A stretch of DNA of 64,000 nt from Kitasatospora atroaurantiaca (GTDB taxonomy: Bacteria; Actinomycetota; Actinomycetes; Streptomycetales; Streptomycetaceae). The notes under the pieces are model-generated. The model searched no databases. It was not told the origin of the DNA and saw only the letters and a program-made list of their open reading frames with translations. The position numbers and the translations under genes are program-made. Below, piece after piece: positions 52,175 through 59,650 of this stretch; within the stretch, counting starts at the first letter, position 1; the number at the start of each line of letters is the position of its first letter. The stretch is from the NCBI RefSeq assembly GCF_007828955.1, contig NZ_VIVR01000001.1, positions 4,960,001 through 5,024,000 on the forward strand, read 5' to 3'.

Positions 52175-52680
52175 GTACGGATTCCTTCCAAATCAACCGC
52201 GTGTGCGCGGTCGCGCCGCGTCCCGGGGCACCGGGGTTAGTGCCGTCTGGGGCGGAACGGACGCTGACGTGCTGCTCCGTGCGGTCAAGCGGCAGGGCCG
52301 GTGAGGTGGGGCGGCCTTGCCGAACGGGGCTGGCCAGAAGCATGACAACCGGAATGATGAAATGACAGGTCCGGGGCAATAGTTGGCAAAATCCCGCCAG
52401 GTGTGGGCAGGTGACGGACCGTCCGGCCCGCTCGGAGAATTGGTGCAAAACGGTCAAAATGCCGCGCTTACAAGAGGTTTCCGTCCGAACGGAGGCTGAA
52501 CTCCCAGCGAATTCCAGCAATTGAACAGATTTAACTGATATATTGCCGGAATATAGCCCGTCTCGGCCGTCCTGGTACGTACCAGAAGCAACGGGTGGCG
52601 AGACCTCGCCAGAGACCGGCCCTTGTCCACCATCGTGGACACCTGCTACCCGCCTGCGGGCCCGCCGGTACGGTGGGGAT
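52175..52680. promoter_or_regulatory. Divergent promoter region, M4 protease / MarR regulator
   Basis: 506 bases, AT-rich at 52320-52570. Two perfect inverted repeats: TATATT-GCCGG-AATATA (52539-52555) and CTGGTAC-GTACCAG (52572-52585). TACGGT just before GTG 52681 suggests a leaderless MarR transcript. No gene is supported here. Confidence 0.5.
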
Positions 52681-53202
52681 GTGGCCAAGCCCCTCGCACT
52701 CGACTTCGATCCGATCGCCCGCGCCGACGAGCTCTGGACCCGCCGCTGGGGCGGAGTCCCCGCCATGTCGGCGATCACCTCGATCATGCGTGCCCACCAG
52801 ATCCTGCTCTCCCGGGTGGACGCGGTGGTCAAGCCGTACGGGCTGACCTTCGCCCGCTACGAGGCGCTGGTGCTGCTCACCTTCAGCCGGACCGGCGAGC
52901 TCTCGCTCTCCAAGATCGGCGAGCGCCTGATGGTCCACCCGACCAGCGTCACCAACACGGTCGACCGCCTCGAGCGGGCCGGCCTGGTCTCCCGTCGCCC
53001 CAATCCGCTGGACGGCCGCGGCGTGCTGGCGGCGATCACCGGGCGCGGCCGCGACGTGGTCGAGGAGGCGACCAGGGAGCTGATGGCCATGGACTTCGGC
53101 CTGGAGGGGTACTCCGAGGAGCAGTGCCGCCAGGTCTTCGAACTGCTCCGGCCGCTCCGGGTGGACGCGGGGGACTTCACGCCGCCGACGCCCAAGGAGT
53201 AG
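52681..53202 (+). CDS. MarR-family transcriptional regulator (second)
   Basis: A 173-residue regulator with the MarR domain from about residue 30: IMRAHQILLSRVDAVVKPYGLTFARYEALVLLTFSRTGELSLSKIGERLMVHPTSVTNTVDRLERAGLVSRRPNPLDGRGVLAAIT, wing DGRG. It may control the divergent protease gene, itself or the DUF3817 gene that follows after 44 bases. GTG 52681 is seven bases after a TACGGT -10, so it is likely leaderless; the open frame upstream (to 52543) has no homology. Confidence 0.92.
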   Translation: MAKPLALDFDPIARADELWTRRWGGVPAMSAITSIMRAHQILLSRVDAVVKPYGLTFARYEALVLLTFSRTGELSLSKIGERLMVHPTSVTNTVDRLERAGLVSRRPNPLDGRGVLAAITGRGRDVVEEATRELMAMDFGLEGYSEEQCRQVFELLRPLRVDAGDFTPPTPKE

Positions 53203-53246
53203 GGGCAGCGCAAAAGCACCCGAAGCGGACGGTTACCCTCTTGGGC

Positions 53247-53579
53247 ATGAAGCAGAGTGTGCTGACCCGCTACCGGGCCATGGCGTATGTCACGGGCGTC
53301 CTCCTGATCCTGCTGACCCTGGGCGTGATCGCCAAGTACGTGCTGGACGTCTCGGGCGCGGCCGGCTTCACCACCGCGGTCGGCATCGCGCACGGCTGGC
53401 TGTACGTGGTCTACCTGGTCTTCGCCTTCGACCTCGGCACGAAGGCCAAGTGGCCGATGGGCAAGCTCGCCTGGGTGCTGCTCGCCGGGACCATCCCGAC
53501 CGCGGTCTTCTTCGTCGAGCGCAAGGTCTCCCGCGAGATCTCCGGCCTCGTCGCGGCTCCGGAGCCGGCCGGCGCCTGA
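53247..53579 (+). CDS. DUF3817 small membrane protein (second copy)
   Basis: A 110-residue protein with three membrane helices (YRAMAYVTGVLLILLTLGVIAKYVL, GIAHGWLYVVYLVFAFDLG, LAWVLLAGTIPTAVFFVERKV), clearly related to the protein at 50116. TTACCCT lies eight bases before ATG 53247 and there is no ribosome binding site, so it may be leaderless. Function unknown. A tandem repeat and a strong hairpin follow. Confidence 0.9.
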   Translation: MKQSVLTRYRAMAYVTGVLLILLTLGVIAKYVLDVSGAAGFTTAVGIAHGWLYVVYLVFAFDLGTKAKWPMGKLAWVLLAGTIPTAVFFVERKVSREISGLVAAPEPAGA

Positions 53580-53591
53580 CCGGCGGCACGG

Positions 53592-53647
53592 CCTCCTCTG
53601 CGCAGCCTCTTCTGCACGGCCTCTTCTGCACGGCCTCTTCTGCACGG
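53592..53647 (+). repeat. 14-bp tandem repeat, four units
   Basis: Unit CCTCTTCTGCACGG: three perfect copies (53606-53647) after one with two changes (53592-53605). It lies 12 bases after the DUF3817 stop, ahead of the terminator hairpin. Confidence 0.9.
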
Positions 53648-53650
53648 CCT

Positions 53651-53688
53651 CGAAGGCGCCCCTTCCCGATCCGGAAGGGGCGCCTTCG
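53651..53688 (+). terminator. Terminator hairpin before icmA
   Basis: Perfect 16-pair stem CGAAGGCGCCCCTTCC-CGATCC-GGAAGGGGCGCCTTCG. Confidence 0.85.
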
Positions 53689-53729
53689 TGCTGCGTGGCG
53701 CATCGCGGGGGAGGAGCCCATCGACAGAT

Positions 53730-53766
53730 ACTAGGACGTCCGAGTAAATTGGTAGGACGTCCTAGT
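53730..53766 (+). promoter_or_regulatory. Twin palindromic operators upstream of icmA
   Basis: CTAGGACGTCCGAG (53731-53744, one mismatch to perfect symmetry) and TAGGACGTCCTA (53753-53764, perfect). Their centres are 21 bases apart, two helical turns, with AAATTGG between. This is the layout expected for two regulator dimers bound on one DNA face over the icmA promoter. Confidence 0.6.
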
Positions 53767-53817
53767 AGCTGTGCCGTCCCGATGCCGTGGCGGCCGTACG
53801 GAGTGGAGTTCGAGTCG

Positions 53818-55503
53818 ATGGACGCCGACGAGATCGAGGCCGGCCGCCGACGCTGGCAGCAGCGGTACGACAAGGCGCGCAAGCGCGACGCGGACTTCAC
53901 CACCCTGAGCGGCGACGAGGTCGAGCCGGTCTACGGCCCGCCGGCCGGGCAGCCGGTCGAGGGCTTCGAGCGGATCGGCTGGCCGGGCGAGTACCCGTAC
54001 ACGCGAGGCCTGCACGCCACCGGCTACCGGGGCCGCACCTGGACCATCCGGCAGTTCGCCGGTTTCGGCAACGCCGAGCAGACCAACGAGCGCTACCGGA
54101 TGATCCTGGACTCGGGCGGCGGCGGGCTCTCGGTCGCCTTCGACATGCCGACGCTGATGGGCTACGACTCCGACGACGCCAAGTCGCTCGGCGAGGTCGG
54201 CCACTGCGGGGTCGCCATCGACTCGGCCGCCGACATGGAGGTGCTGTTCAACGGCATCCCGCTCGGCGACGTCACCACCTCGATGACGATCAGCGGCCCG
54301 GCCGTCCCGATCTTCTGCATGTACCTGGTCGCCGCCGAGCGCCAGGGTGTCGACCCCGGGGTGCTCAACGGCACCCTGCAGACCGACATCTTCAAGGAGT
54401 ACATCGCGCAGAAGGAGTGGCTCTTCGCCCCCGAGCCGCACCTGCGCCTGATCGGCGACCTGATGGAGTACTGCGCCGAGGGCATCCCCGCCTACAAGCC
54501 GCTCTCCGTCTCCGGCTACCACATCCGCGAGGCCGGGGCGACGGCCGCGCAGGAGCTCGCGTACACGCTGGCCGACGGCTTCGCGTACGTGGAGCTCGGC
54601 CTCTCGCGCGGTCTCGACGTGGACGTCTTCGCGCCCGGCCTGTCGTTCTTCTTCGACGCGCACCTGGACTTCTTCGAGGAGATCGCCAAGTTCCGCGCCG
54701 CGCGCCGGATCTGGGCCCGCTGGATGCGTGACCGGTACGGCGCCAAGACCGACAAGGCGCAGTGGCTGCGCTTCCACACCCAGACCGCCGGCGTCTCGCT
54801 CACCGCGCAGCAGCCGTACAACAACGTGGTGCGCACGGCGGTCGAGGCGCTCTCGGCCGTGCTCGGCGGTACCAACTCGCTGCACACCAACGCCTTGGAC
54901 GAGACCCTGGCGCTGCCGTCCGAGCAGGCCGCCGAGATCGCGCTGCGCACGCAGCAGGTGCTGATGGAGGAGACCGGCGTCGCCAACGTGGCCGACCCGC
55001 TGGGCGGTTCCTGGTACGTCGAGGCGCTGACCGACCGGATCGAGGCGCAGGCGGAGGCGATCTTCCAGCGCATTCTCGACAAGGGACGCGCGGACCACCC
55101 GATCGGGCCGATGACGGCGGGCATCCTGCGCGGCATCGAGGAGGGCTGGTTCACCGGGGAGATCGCGGAGGCGGCCTTCCAGTACCAGCAGGCGCTCGAG
55201 AAGGGCGAGAAGCGCGTGGTCGGCGTCAACTGCCACCCGCGCAGCGTCACCCCCGAGCTGGAGATCCTCCGGGTCAGCCACGAGGTGGAGCGCGAGCAGG
55301 TGCGGGTGCTGGCCGCGCGCAAGGAGGCCCGTGACGAGACGGCGGTGAAGGCCGGCCTGGACGCGATGCTGGCCGCGGCCCGCTCGGGCGCGAACATGAT
55401 CCCGCCGATGCTCGAGGCCGTCCGCGCGGAGGCCACCCTCGGCGAGATCTGCAACGCACTGCGGGACGAGTGGGGCATCTACCGCGAGACCGCGATGTTC
55501 TGA
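53818..55503 (+). CDS. icmA: Isobutyryl-CoA mutase large subunit
   Basis: A 561-residue acyl-CoA mutase TIM-barrel subunit (MutA/IcmA). The substrate pocket has Phe80 (TIRQFAGFG) and Gln198 (EYIAQKEW), the pair that distinguishes isobutyryl-CoA mutase from methylmalonyl-CoA mutase (Tyr and Arg). It interconverts isobutyryl-CoA and n-butyryl-CoA with adenosylcobalamin, linking valine breakdown to polyketide and fatty-acid precursors. The B12-binding small subunit IcmB is not in the window. ATG 53818 gives the canonical numbering; ATG 53782 is an alternative. Twin palindromes lie upstream. MeaB and the adenosyltransferase in this window should service it. Confidence 0.95.
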   Translation: MDADEIEAGRRRWQQRYDKARKRDADFTTLSGDEVEPVYGPPAGQPVEGFERIGWPGEYPYTRGLHATGYRGRTWTIRQFAGFGNAEQTNERYRMILDSGGGGLSVAFDMPTLMGYDSDDAKSLGEVGHCGVAIDSAADMEVLFNGIPLGDVTTSMTISGPAVPIFCMYLVAAERQGVDPGVLNGTLQTDIFKEYIAQKEWLFAPEPHLRLIGDLMEYCAEGIPAYKPLSVSGYHIREAGATAAQELAYTLADGFAYVELGLSRGLDVDVFAPGLSFFFDAHLDFFEEIAKFRAARRIWARWMRDRYGAKTDKAQWLRFHTQTAGVSLTAQQPYNNVVRTAVEALSAVLGGTNSLHTNALDETLALPSEQAAEIALRTQQVLMEETGVANVADPLGGSWYVEALTDRIEAQAEAIFQRILDKGRADHPIGPMTAGILRGIEEGWFTGEIAEAAFQYQQALEKGEKRVVGVNCHPRSVTPELEILRVSHEVEREQVRVLAARKEARDETAVKAGLDAMLAAARSGANMIPPMLEAVRAEATLGEICNALRDEWGIYRETAMF

Positions 55504-55534
55504 GAGCGAGGCAGCTGAGTCAGTTGCACTACCC

Positions 55535-55637
55535 AGGGGCGCGGGGCTCTGCTAGTCAACTGCGTGCGCGACCAAGGCACCACGAAGGTGCACGGTTGGT
55601 CGCGCACGCAGTTGATCGAGCAGAGCCCCGCGCCCCT
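55535..55637. repeat. Dispersed inverted repeat, copy 6 (divergent core, very long stem)
   Basis: Left arm in two blocks, AGGGGCGCGGGGCTCTGCT and CAACTGCGTGCGCGACCAA; the right arm complements both blocks perfectly, 19 plus 19 pairs, with a 3/4-base internal bulge. The loop holds a small GCACC-ACGAA-GGTGC stem. It separates icmA from the convergent TetR gene. Confidence 0.9.
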
Positions 55638-55666
55638 GCTGTGCTTGGCCCTCTGCGCAGGGGTTC

Positions 55667-56320
55667 CTACTGCTCCGCCAGGCCGGGGAGGGGGCTCAGG
55701 AGGAGGGTCGTGAAGCGGTGGATCCACTCCGGGGTGACGGGTTCGCCGCTCACCAGCATGCGGTGCTCGACGGTGCCCGCGATGGTGTCGAAGATGATGT
55801 CGATCTCCTCGCAGGCGGTGGCCGCGTCCCGGTCCGGCCGAAGCTCGCCGCGCTGCTGGGCCTGGGCCCGCCCCAGCCGCACCAGGTGCTTCTGCGGGTC
55901 GACGATCCGCTCCCGGATCCGCCGCCGCAGCAGCGGGTCCCGGGTGCCCTCGGCGAAGAGGGCGAGCAGGGCGGCCTGGGTCTCCGGCCGGGCCAGCAGG
56001 CCGGCGAACTGGCCGACCACGGCCTCGATGTCGGCCCGCAGGCTGCCGAGGTCGGCCATCTCCAACTCGTCGAAGAGGCTGGCCACCGCGTCCACGACGA
56101 GTTCGTTCTTGGACGGCCAGCGGCGGTAGAGGGTGGTCTTGGCGACGCCGGCCCGGGTTGCGACGTGGCCCATGGTGAGCCCGCCCCAGCCGAGCTCGGC
56201 GAGCGCCTCGCGGGTGGCGTCGAGGATCGCCCGGTCGGCGGCAGCGCTGCGGGGGCGGCCCTTGCCGCGTGGGGGCGCGGTCTGGTCCGGGGCCGCGGGC
56301 TGCTGGGTGGTGGGGGCCAC
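55667..56320 (-). CDS. TetR-family transcriptional regulator
   Basis: A 217-residue regulator with an N-terminal TetR helix-turn-helix (ADRAILDATREALAELGWGGLTMGHVATRAGVAKTTLYRRWPSKNELVVDAV, about 28-80) and a C-terminal TetR_C ligand domain. A Pro/Gln/Arg-rich 25-residue arm (RGKGRPRS) precedes it. AAGGAGG lies five bases ahead of GTG 56320. An inverted repeat GTTACTCGCAGGTAAAC (minus strand) is 19 bases upstream, and a near copy lies upstream of the DUF6230 operon, so it probably represses itself and that operon. Confidence 0.93.
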   Translation of the reverse strand: MAPTTQQPAAPDQTAPPRGKGRPRSAAADRAILDATREALAELGWGGLTMGHVATRAGVAKTTLYRRWPSKNELVVDAVASLFDELEMADLGSLRADIEAVVGQFAGLLARPETQAALLALFAEGTRDPLLRRRIRERIVDPQKHLVRLGRAQAQQRGELRPDRDAATACEEIDIIFDTIAGTVEHRMLVSGEPVTPEWIHRFTTLLLSPLPGLAEQ

Positions 56321-56338
56321 CGAGCCTCCTTGCTTGCG

Positions 56339-56355
56339 GTTTACCTGCGAGTAAC
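56339..56355 (-). promoter_or_regulatory. Probable TetR operator at its own gene
   Basis: On the minus strand GTTACTCGCAGGTAAAC: arms TTAC and GTAA around six bases. 14 of 18 positions match a site upstream of the DUF6230 operon (57926-57939 core). Confidence 0.55.
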
Positions 56356-56481
56356 TTTTCTGGGTCCGGCCACGGTAGCGACAGGTCGCCCTCGTGGGCA
56401 GCCGGACGGCCCGGGAAAGTGGGGCAGGTCACGTCCCGAGATGTGCGGATGGGCTTGCGAGGGGAGCCCCCGTTGCAGATA

Positions 56482-56498
56482 CGCTACGACTCGTAGCG
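56482..56498. promoter_or_regulatory. Perfect 17-bp palindrome CGCTACGA-C-TCGTAGCG
   Basis: Eight-base arms around one base, in the 373-base gap between the TetR and thioredoxin genes. It is a typical size for a TetR-class operator but differs from the 56339 site. No promoter is clear next to it. Confidence 0.5.
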
Positions 56499-56693
56499 AA
56501 AGAGCGGCAACCACGCGCCCGGATCCGAGGGACCGGAGGGGCGCGGGGCGTGGATGGGGATCCGCGTCGGCATCGAACTGCTACCCGGGAGACAGGCTCC
56601 CGCCGGACGGCCACTGGGCGTACAGACCAGCTTGGTACGACCTTTCCCGGCGGTTGGCACCCGTCACCCGCGCGGACGGGGGAGGATAGTGCC

Positions 56694-57686
56694 ATGCAGC
56701 CACGGAATTCGCGTCTCAACAGCTCCGCCCTGCGCGGTGCGGTGGACCTCGCCGCAGTGAAGGCGGCCGGCGAGGCCGCCCAGAAGGCCGAGCAGGCCAG
56801 GGCCGAGCGGGCCCGCCAGGCAGCCGCCGCCGGAGCGGACGGCTCCGCCCCGCAGGAGGCGGCGTACCCGCTCGTCATCGACGTCACCGAGGAAACCTTC
56901 GAGGCCGAGGTCGTGCAGCGCTCGGCCGAGGTGCCGGTGGTCGTCGACTTCTGGGCCGAGTGGTGCGGCCCGTGCAAGCAGCTCAGCCCGATCCTGGAGC
57001 GGCTGGCCGAGGAGTACTCCGGCCGGATCGTGCTCGCCAAGATCGACGTGGACGCCAACCAGCTGATCGCGCAGCAGTTCGGCATCCAGGGCATCCCGGC
57101 CGTGATGGCCGTGGTCGCCGGCCAGCTCGTCCCGCTCTTCCAGGGCGCCGAGAACGAGGCCAACGTCCGCAAGATCCTGGACCAGCTGATCGCCGTCGCC
57201 GAGCAGCGCTTCGGCATCGTCGGCGGCTCGGCCGCACCGGGCGGCGAGGGCCCGGCGGCTCCGTACGTGCCGGAGGACCCGGCCCTGGCGGCGGCGCACG
57301 AGGCACTGGACCGCGGTGACCTGGGCGGCGCCATCCAGGCGTACGAGAACGTGCTGGCCGACCAGCCGGGCAGTGCCGAGGCCAAGCTGGGCCTGGCCCA
57401 GGCGCAGTTGCTGCGCCGGGTCGAGTCGCTGGAGCCGCAGGCCGTCCGTGCGGCCGCCGCCGCGGACCCGAAGAACGTCGCCGCCCAGCTGGACGCGGCC
57501 GACCTGGACCTGGTGGGCGGGCATGTCGAGGACGCCTTCGGGCGGCTGGTCGACACCGTGGGCCGGACCTTCGGCGAGGACCGGGACGCCGCGCGGCTCC
57601 GGCTGCTGGAGCTCTTCGAGGTCATCGGCTCGGACGACCCCAGGGTGACGGCGGCGCGCAGTGCGCTGGCCCGGGTGCTGTTCTGA
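56694..57686 (+). CDS. Thioredoxin-TPR protein (CnoX/YbbN-like co-chaperone)
   Basis: A 330-residue protein. After an Ala/Glu/Arg-rich helical start (about 12-60) comes a thioredoxin domain with the full active site WCGPC (Trp90, Cys91, Cys94) and the cis-Pro in GIQGIPAVMAV, then a TPR_20-type helical region (about 200-330; AHEALDRGDLGGAIQAYENVLADQPGSAEAKLGLAQAQLL). E. coli CnoX has a similar layout and holds oxidised proteins for refolding; it lacks the second Cys, whereas here both Cys are present, so redox activity is possible. GGAGG lies before ATG 56694. Confidence 0.92.
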   Translation: MQPRNSRLNSSALRGAVDLAAVKAAGEAAQKAEQARAERARQAAAAGADGSAPQEAAYPLVIDVTEETFEAEVVQRSAEVPVVVDFWAEWCGPCKQLSPILERLAEEYSGRIVLAKIDVDANQLIAQQFGIQGIPAVMAVVAGQLVPLFQGAENEANVRKILDQLIAVAEQRFGIVGGSAAPGGEGPAAPYVPEDPALAAAHEALDRGDLGGAIQAYENVLADQPGSAEAKLGLAQAQLLRRVESLEPQAVRAAAAADPKNVAAQLDAADLDLVGGHVEDAFGRLVDTVGRTFGEDRDAARLRLLELFEVIGSDDPRVTAARSALARVLF

Positions 57687-57785
57687 GCCGAGAGCCCTGG
57701 TGGCACGGTAGGTGACCTGCGGTGTCGCTGGGGATTTAGCGACAAAACGGTCAAAGTCGCAGAGCTTTACCAAATCTTGACAACG

Positions 57786-57820
57786 CCCCCCGGCAGTCAC
57801 CTCGGGTGACCGTCGGGGGG
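57786..57820 (+). terminator. Imperfect terminator hairpin after the thioredoxin gene
   Basis: CCCCCGGCAGTCACC pairs with GGTGACCGTCGGGGG with two non-Watson-Crick or mismatched positions, followed by TGTTTC. Confidence 0.55.
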
Positions 57821-57925
57821 TGTTTCGCTCCTGTTTCCAGGGGATTTCATCAGCACGAAACCTTCATGGCGTCACGCTGTGTGACGAAGCCTTGGATTCC
57901 ATGATCGACGGCATCTGATGTTGGA

Positions 57926-57939
57926 TTACCCGTCAGTAA
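57926..57939. promoter_or_regulatory. TetR-type operator upstream of the DUF6230 operon
   Basis: Minus strand CGTTACTGACGGGTAATCC; with the 56339 site it gives the consensus GTTACTsrCrGGTAAwCC. It lies about 400 bases before the DUF6230 start. Confidence 0.5.
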
Positions 57940-58337
57940 CGAACCCCTTGTGCTTCTCCCGGGATTCAAGCACGATCGGCCACGCCCGGTCCCCTCCAGG
58001 GGATCCCCACCGGGTGGTCACCGGCTCCGGCCGGAGGCTGAAGGGCAGGGGGGTATCCGCGGTCCCACGCGCGGTTCCTGTCCTTTGTGCGGCCGCGCAG
58101 CCCGCGCGGTCGTTGGTTGTCGCTCGGGGGTGATCGCCGATGTCGTCGGTCGTACCCGCTGCCCTTGTGGCGGCCGGTGCTGGGACGGGAGTGCCGCTGT
58201 GACGGCCGCCCCCGGGTCCGCCGATGCCCATGGCGCTCTCCGCTACCGAGGACGTAGCTCTCTCCCATCCCAGGCCGGGACCAGTGCGGGACGCACCGGA
58301 CACGGCCGGAGATGTACGTCCTAGAAGGAGGACACGC

Positions 58338-58982
58338 ATGTCCCAGACTTTCGGCAAGACCCGCTGGAAGCGCTTCGCCCTGGTGATGGTGCCCAGCATC
58401 GCCGCGACGGCCGCCATCGGCGTCAGCCTGGCGAACAACGCGCTCGCCGCCTCGTTCAGCGTCTCCGGCCAGGACTTCAAGGTCACTGTCAAGGACCTGA
58501 CCGGCGAGCACTTCTCCCAGTTCGGCGGGGTGGACTTCGAGACCAACGGCACTCCGCACGTGGTCGCCATCTCGGCCTTCGACCACGCGACCCTCAAGGG
58601 TCTGTGCCAGTCCGTGAAGACCAACCTCGGTCCGCTCGGCTACTGGACCCTGGTGCTCAACGCGGGTGACGGCGAGAAGCCGGTCGACGCCAAGAACCTG
58701 CTGATCGACCTGAACCAGCTGAACGCCGATGCCGAGTTCACCAACATCAACATCGGCCAGGACGCCTCCACCCTCGGCAACAAGAACGGCGACGCGGTGG
58801 ACCTCGTCCGCAAGGCGGGCAAGCTGCCGACCGGTGACAAGGGCTTCGCGCAGGCGGCCGACGTTGCCCACCTCACCGGTGTGCAGCAGACCGCCTGGGC
58901 CACCTCGGCGGGCACCTTCACGCTCAACGGCCTGAAGCTGAACATCGTCAAGGGCTCCGGCAACGGCGTCGAGTGCTACTGA
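58338..58982 (+). CDS. DUF6230 family exported or membrane-anchored protein
   Basis: A 214-residue protein with a basic start (FGKTRWKRF) and a hydrophobic signal or anchor (ALVMVPSIAATAAIGVSLANNALAA), then a beta-rich extracytoplasmic domain (SFSVSGQDFKVTVKDLTGEHFSQFGGVDF). Two Cys (CQS near 97, and VECY at the end) could form a disulfide. It matches DUF6230, sometimes labelled cholesterol esterase without evidence; there is no esterase motif. AAGGAGG at 58325-58331 fixes the start. First gene of a three-gene operon. Confidence 0.88.
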   Translation: MSQTFGKTRWKRFALVMVPSIAATAAIGVSLANNALAASFSVSGQDFKVTVKDLTGEHFSQFGGVDFETNGTPHVVAISAFDHATLKGLCQSVKTNLGPLGYWTLVLNAGDGEKPVDAKNLLIDLNQLNADAEFTNINIGQDASTLGNKNGDAVDLVRKAGKLPTGDKGFAQAADVAHLTGVQQTAWATSAGTFTLNGLKLNIVKGSGNGVECY

Positions 58983-59110
58983 TCCCGAGCTGACGGCGCA
59001 CCTCCCGGCGCACCGTCGTGACGGACCCTGCGGCCGGGGGCGGGTACCCACCCGCCTCCGGCTGTACCACCAGTCTTTCCCCCTCGCACGCACCATCGAG
59101 GAGCTGCATC

Positions 59111-59650
59111 GTGTCCAGCGCAACTGTCCACGCGTGGCCCGAACAGGCGGGCGCCTTCACCCGGTTGCGGCTGAAGTTCCGCAGCTGGCGCCGCACACGG
59201 CCGTTCTGGGGCGGCCTGCTGGCCATGATCGCCGGCCTCCCGATCCTGTACTTCCCGTACGCGCACCTGAGCATCGGCGGGCTCACCGTCGCGATGGCGA
59301 CCACCGGTGGCGCCGGTTCGCTGGTCATCGGCCTGCTGCTGATCGCGCTCGGGCTGACCTCCTGGTTCCAGCCGCTGGTCAGGATCTTCTGCGGCGTGGC
59401 CACCAGCGTGCTCGCCCTGATCTCCATCCCGGTCTCCAACCTGGGCGGCTTCGGCGCCGGGCTGATCGCCGGTCTGCTGGGCGGGGGCCTGCTGGTCTCC
59501 TGGGCCCCGCTGAAGGTCCAGCCGGAAGGCCTCGCCGAGTCGGTCACGGACGAGCCCGAGCAGGCCGCCGAAGAGCCCGCAGTCATTGAGCACGCCGTCG
59601 CAGAGCACGCGGCCGCCGAGGAGGCCGCCGGCCCGGGGGAGCAGCGGTGA
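59111..59650 (+). CDS. DUF6114 family membrane protein
   Basis: A 179-residue protein with four close membrane helices (about 36-53, 58-82, 86-104, 112-132) matching DUF6114 (RRTRPFWGGLLAMIAGLPILYFPYAHLSIGGL). The C-terminal 45 residues are acidic and Ala-rich (EPEQAAEEPAVIEHAVAEHAAAEEAAG), probably cytoplasmic. GAGGAG precedes GTG 59111. It lies 128 bases after the DUF6230 gene, and its stop overlaps the next start by four bases (GTGA). Confidence 0.88.
   Translation: MSSATVHAWPEQAGAFTRLRLKFRSWRRTRPFWGGLLAMIAGLPILYFPYAHLSIGGLTVAMATTGGAGSLVIGLLLIALGLTSWFQPLVRIFCGVATSVLALISIPVSNLGGFGAGLIAGLLGGGLLVSWAPLKVQPEGLAESVTDEPEQAAEEPAVIEHAVAEHAAAEEAAGPGEQR

Larger units (their letters stand above)
57687..58337 (+). 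promoter_or_regulatory. Region upstream of the DUF6230 operon
   Basis: 651 bases with no supported gene. An imperfect GC-rich hairpin at about 57786-57820 followed by TGTTTCG probably terminates the thioredoxin gene. TTACCCGTCAGTAA (57926-57939) is the second TetR-type site. GCTAC-N7-GTAGC at 58242-58258 is a weaker dyad. A leader of up to 380 bases may precede the operon. Confidence 0.5.

Noticed and set aside
53592..53647. Tandem repeat considered as a CRISPR array
   Set aside because: The units are 14 bases and directly adjacent with no spacers; no cas genes are present.
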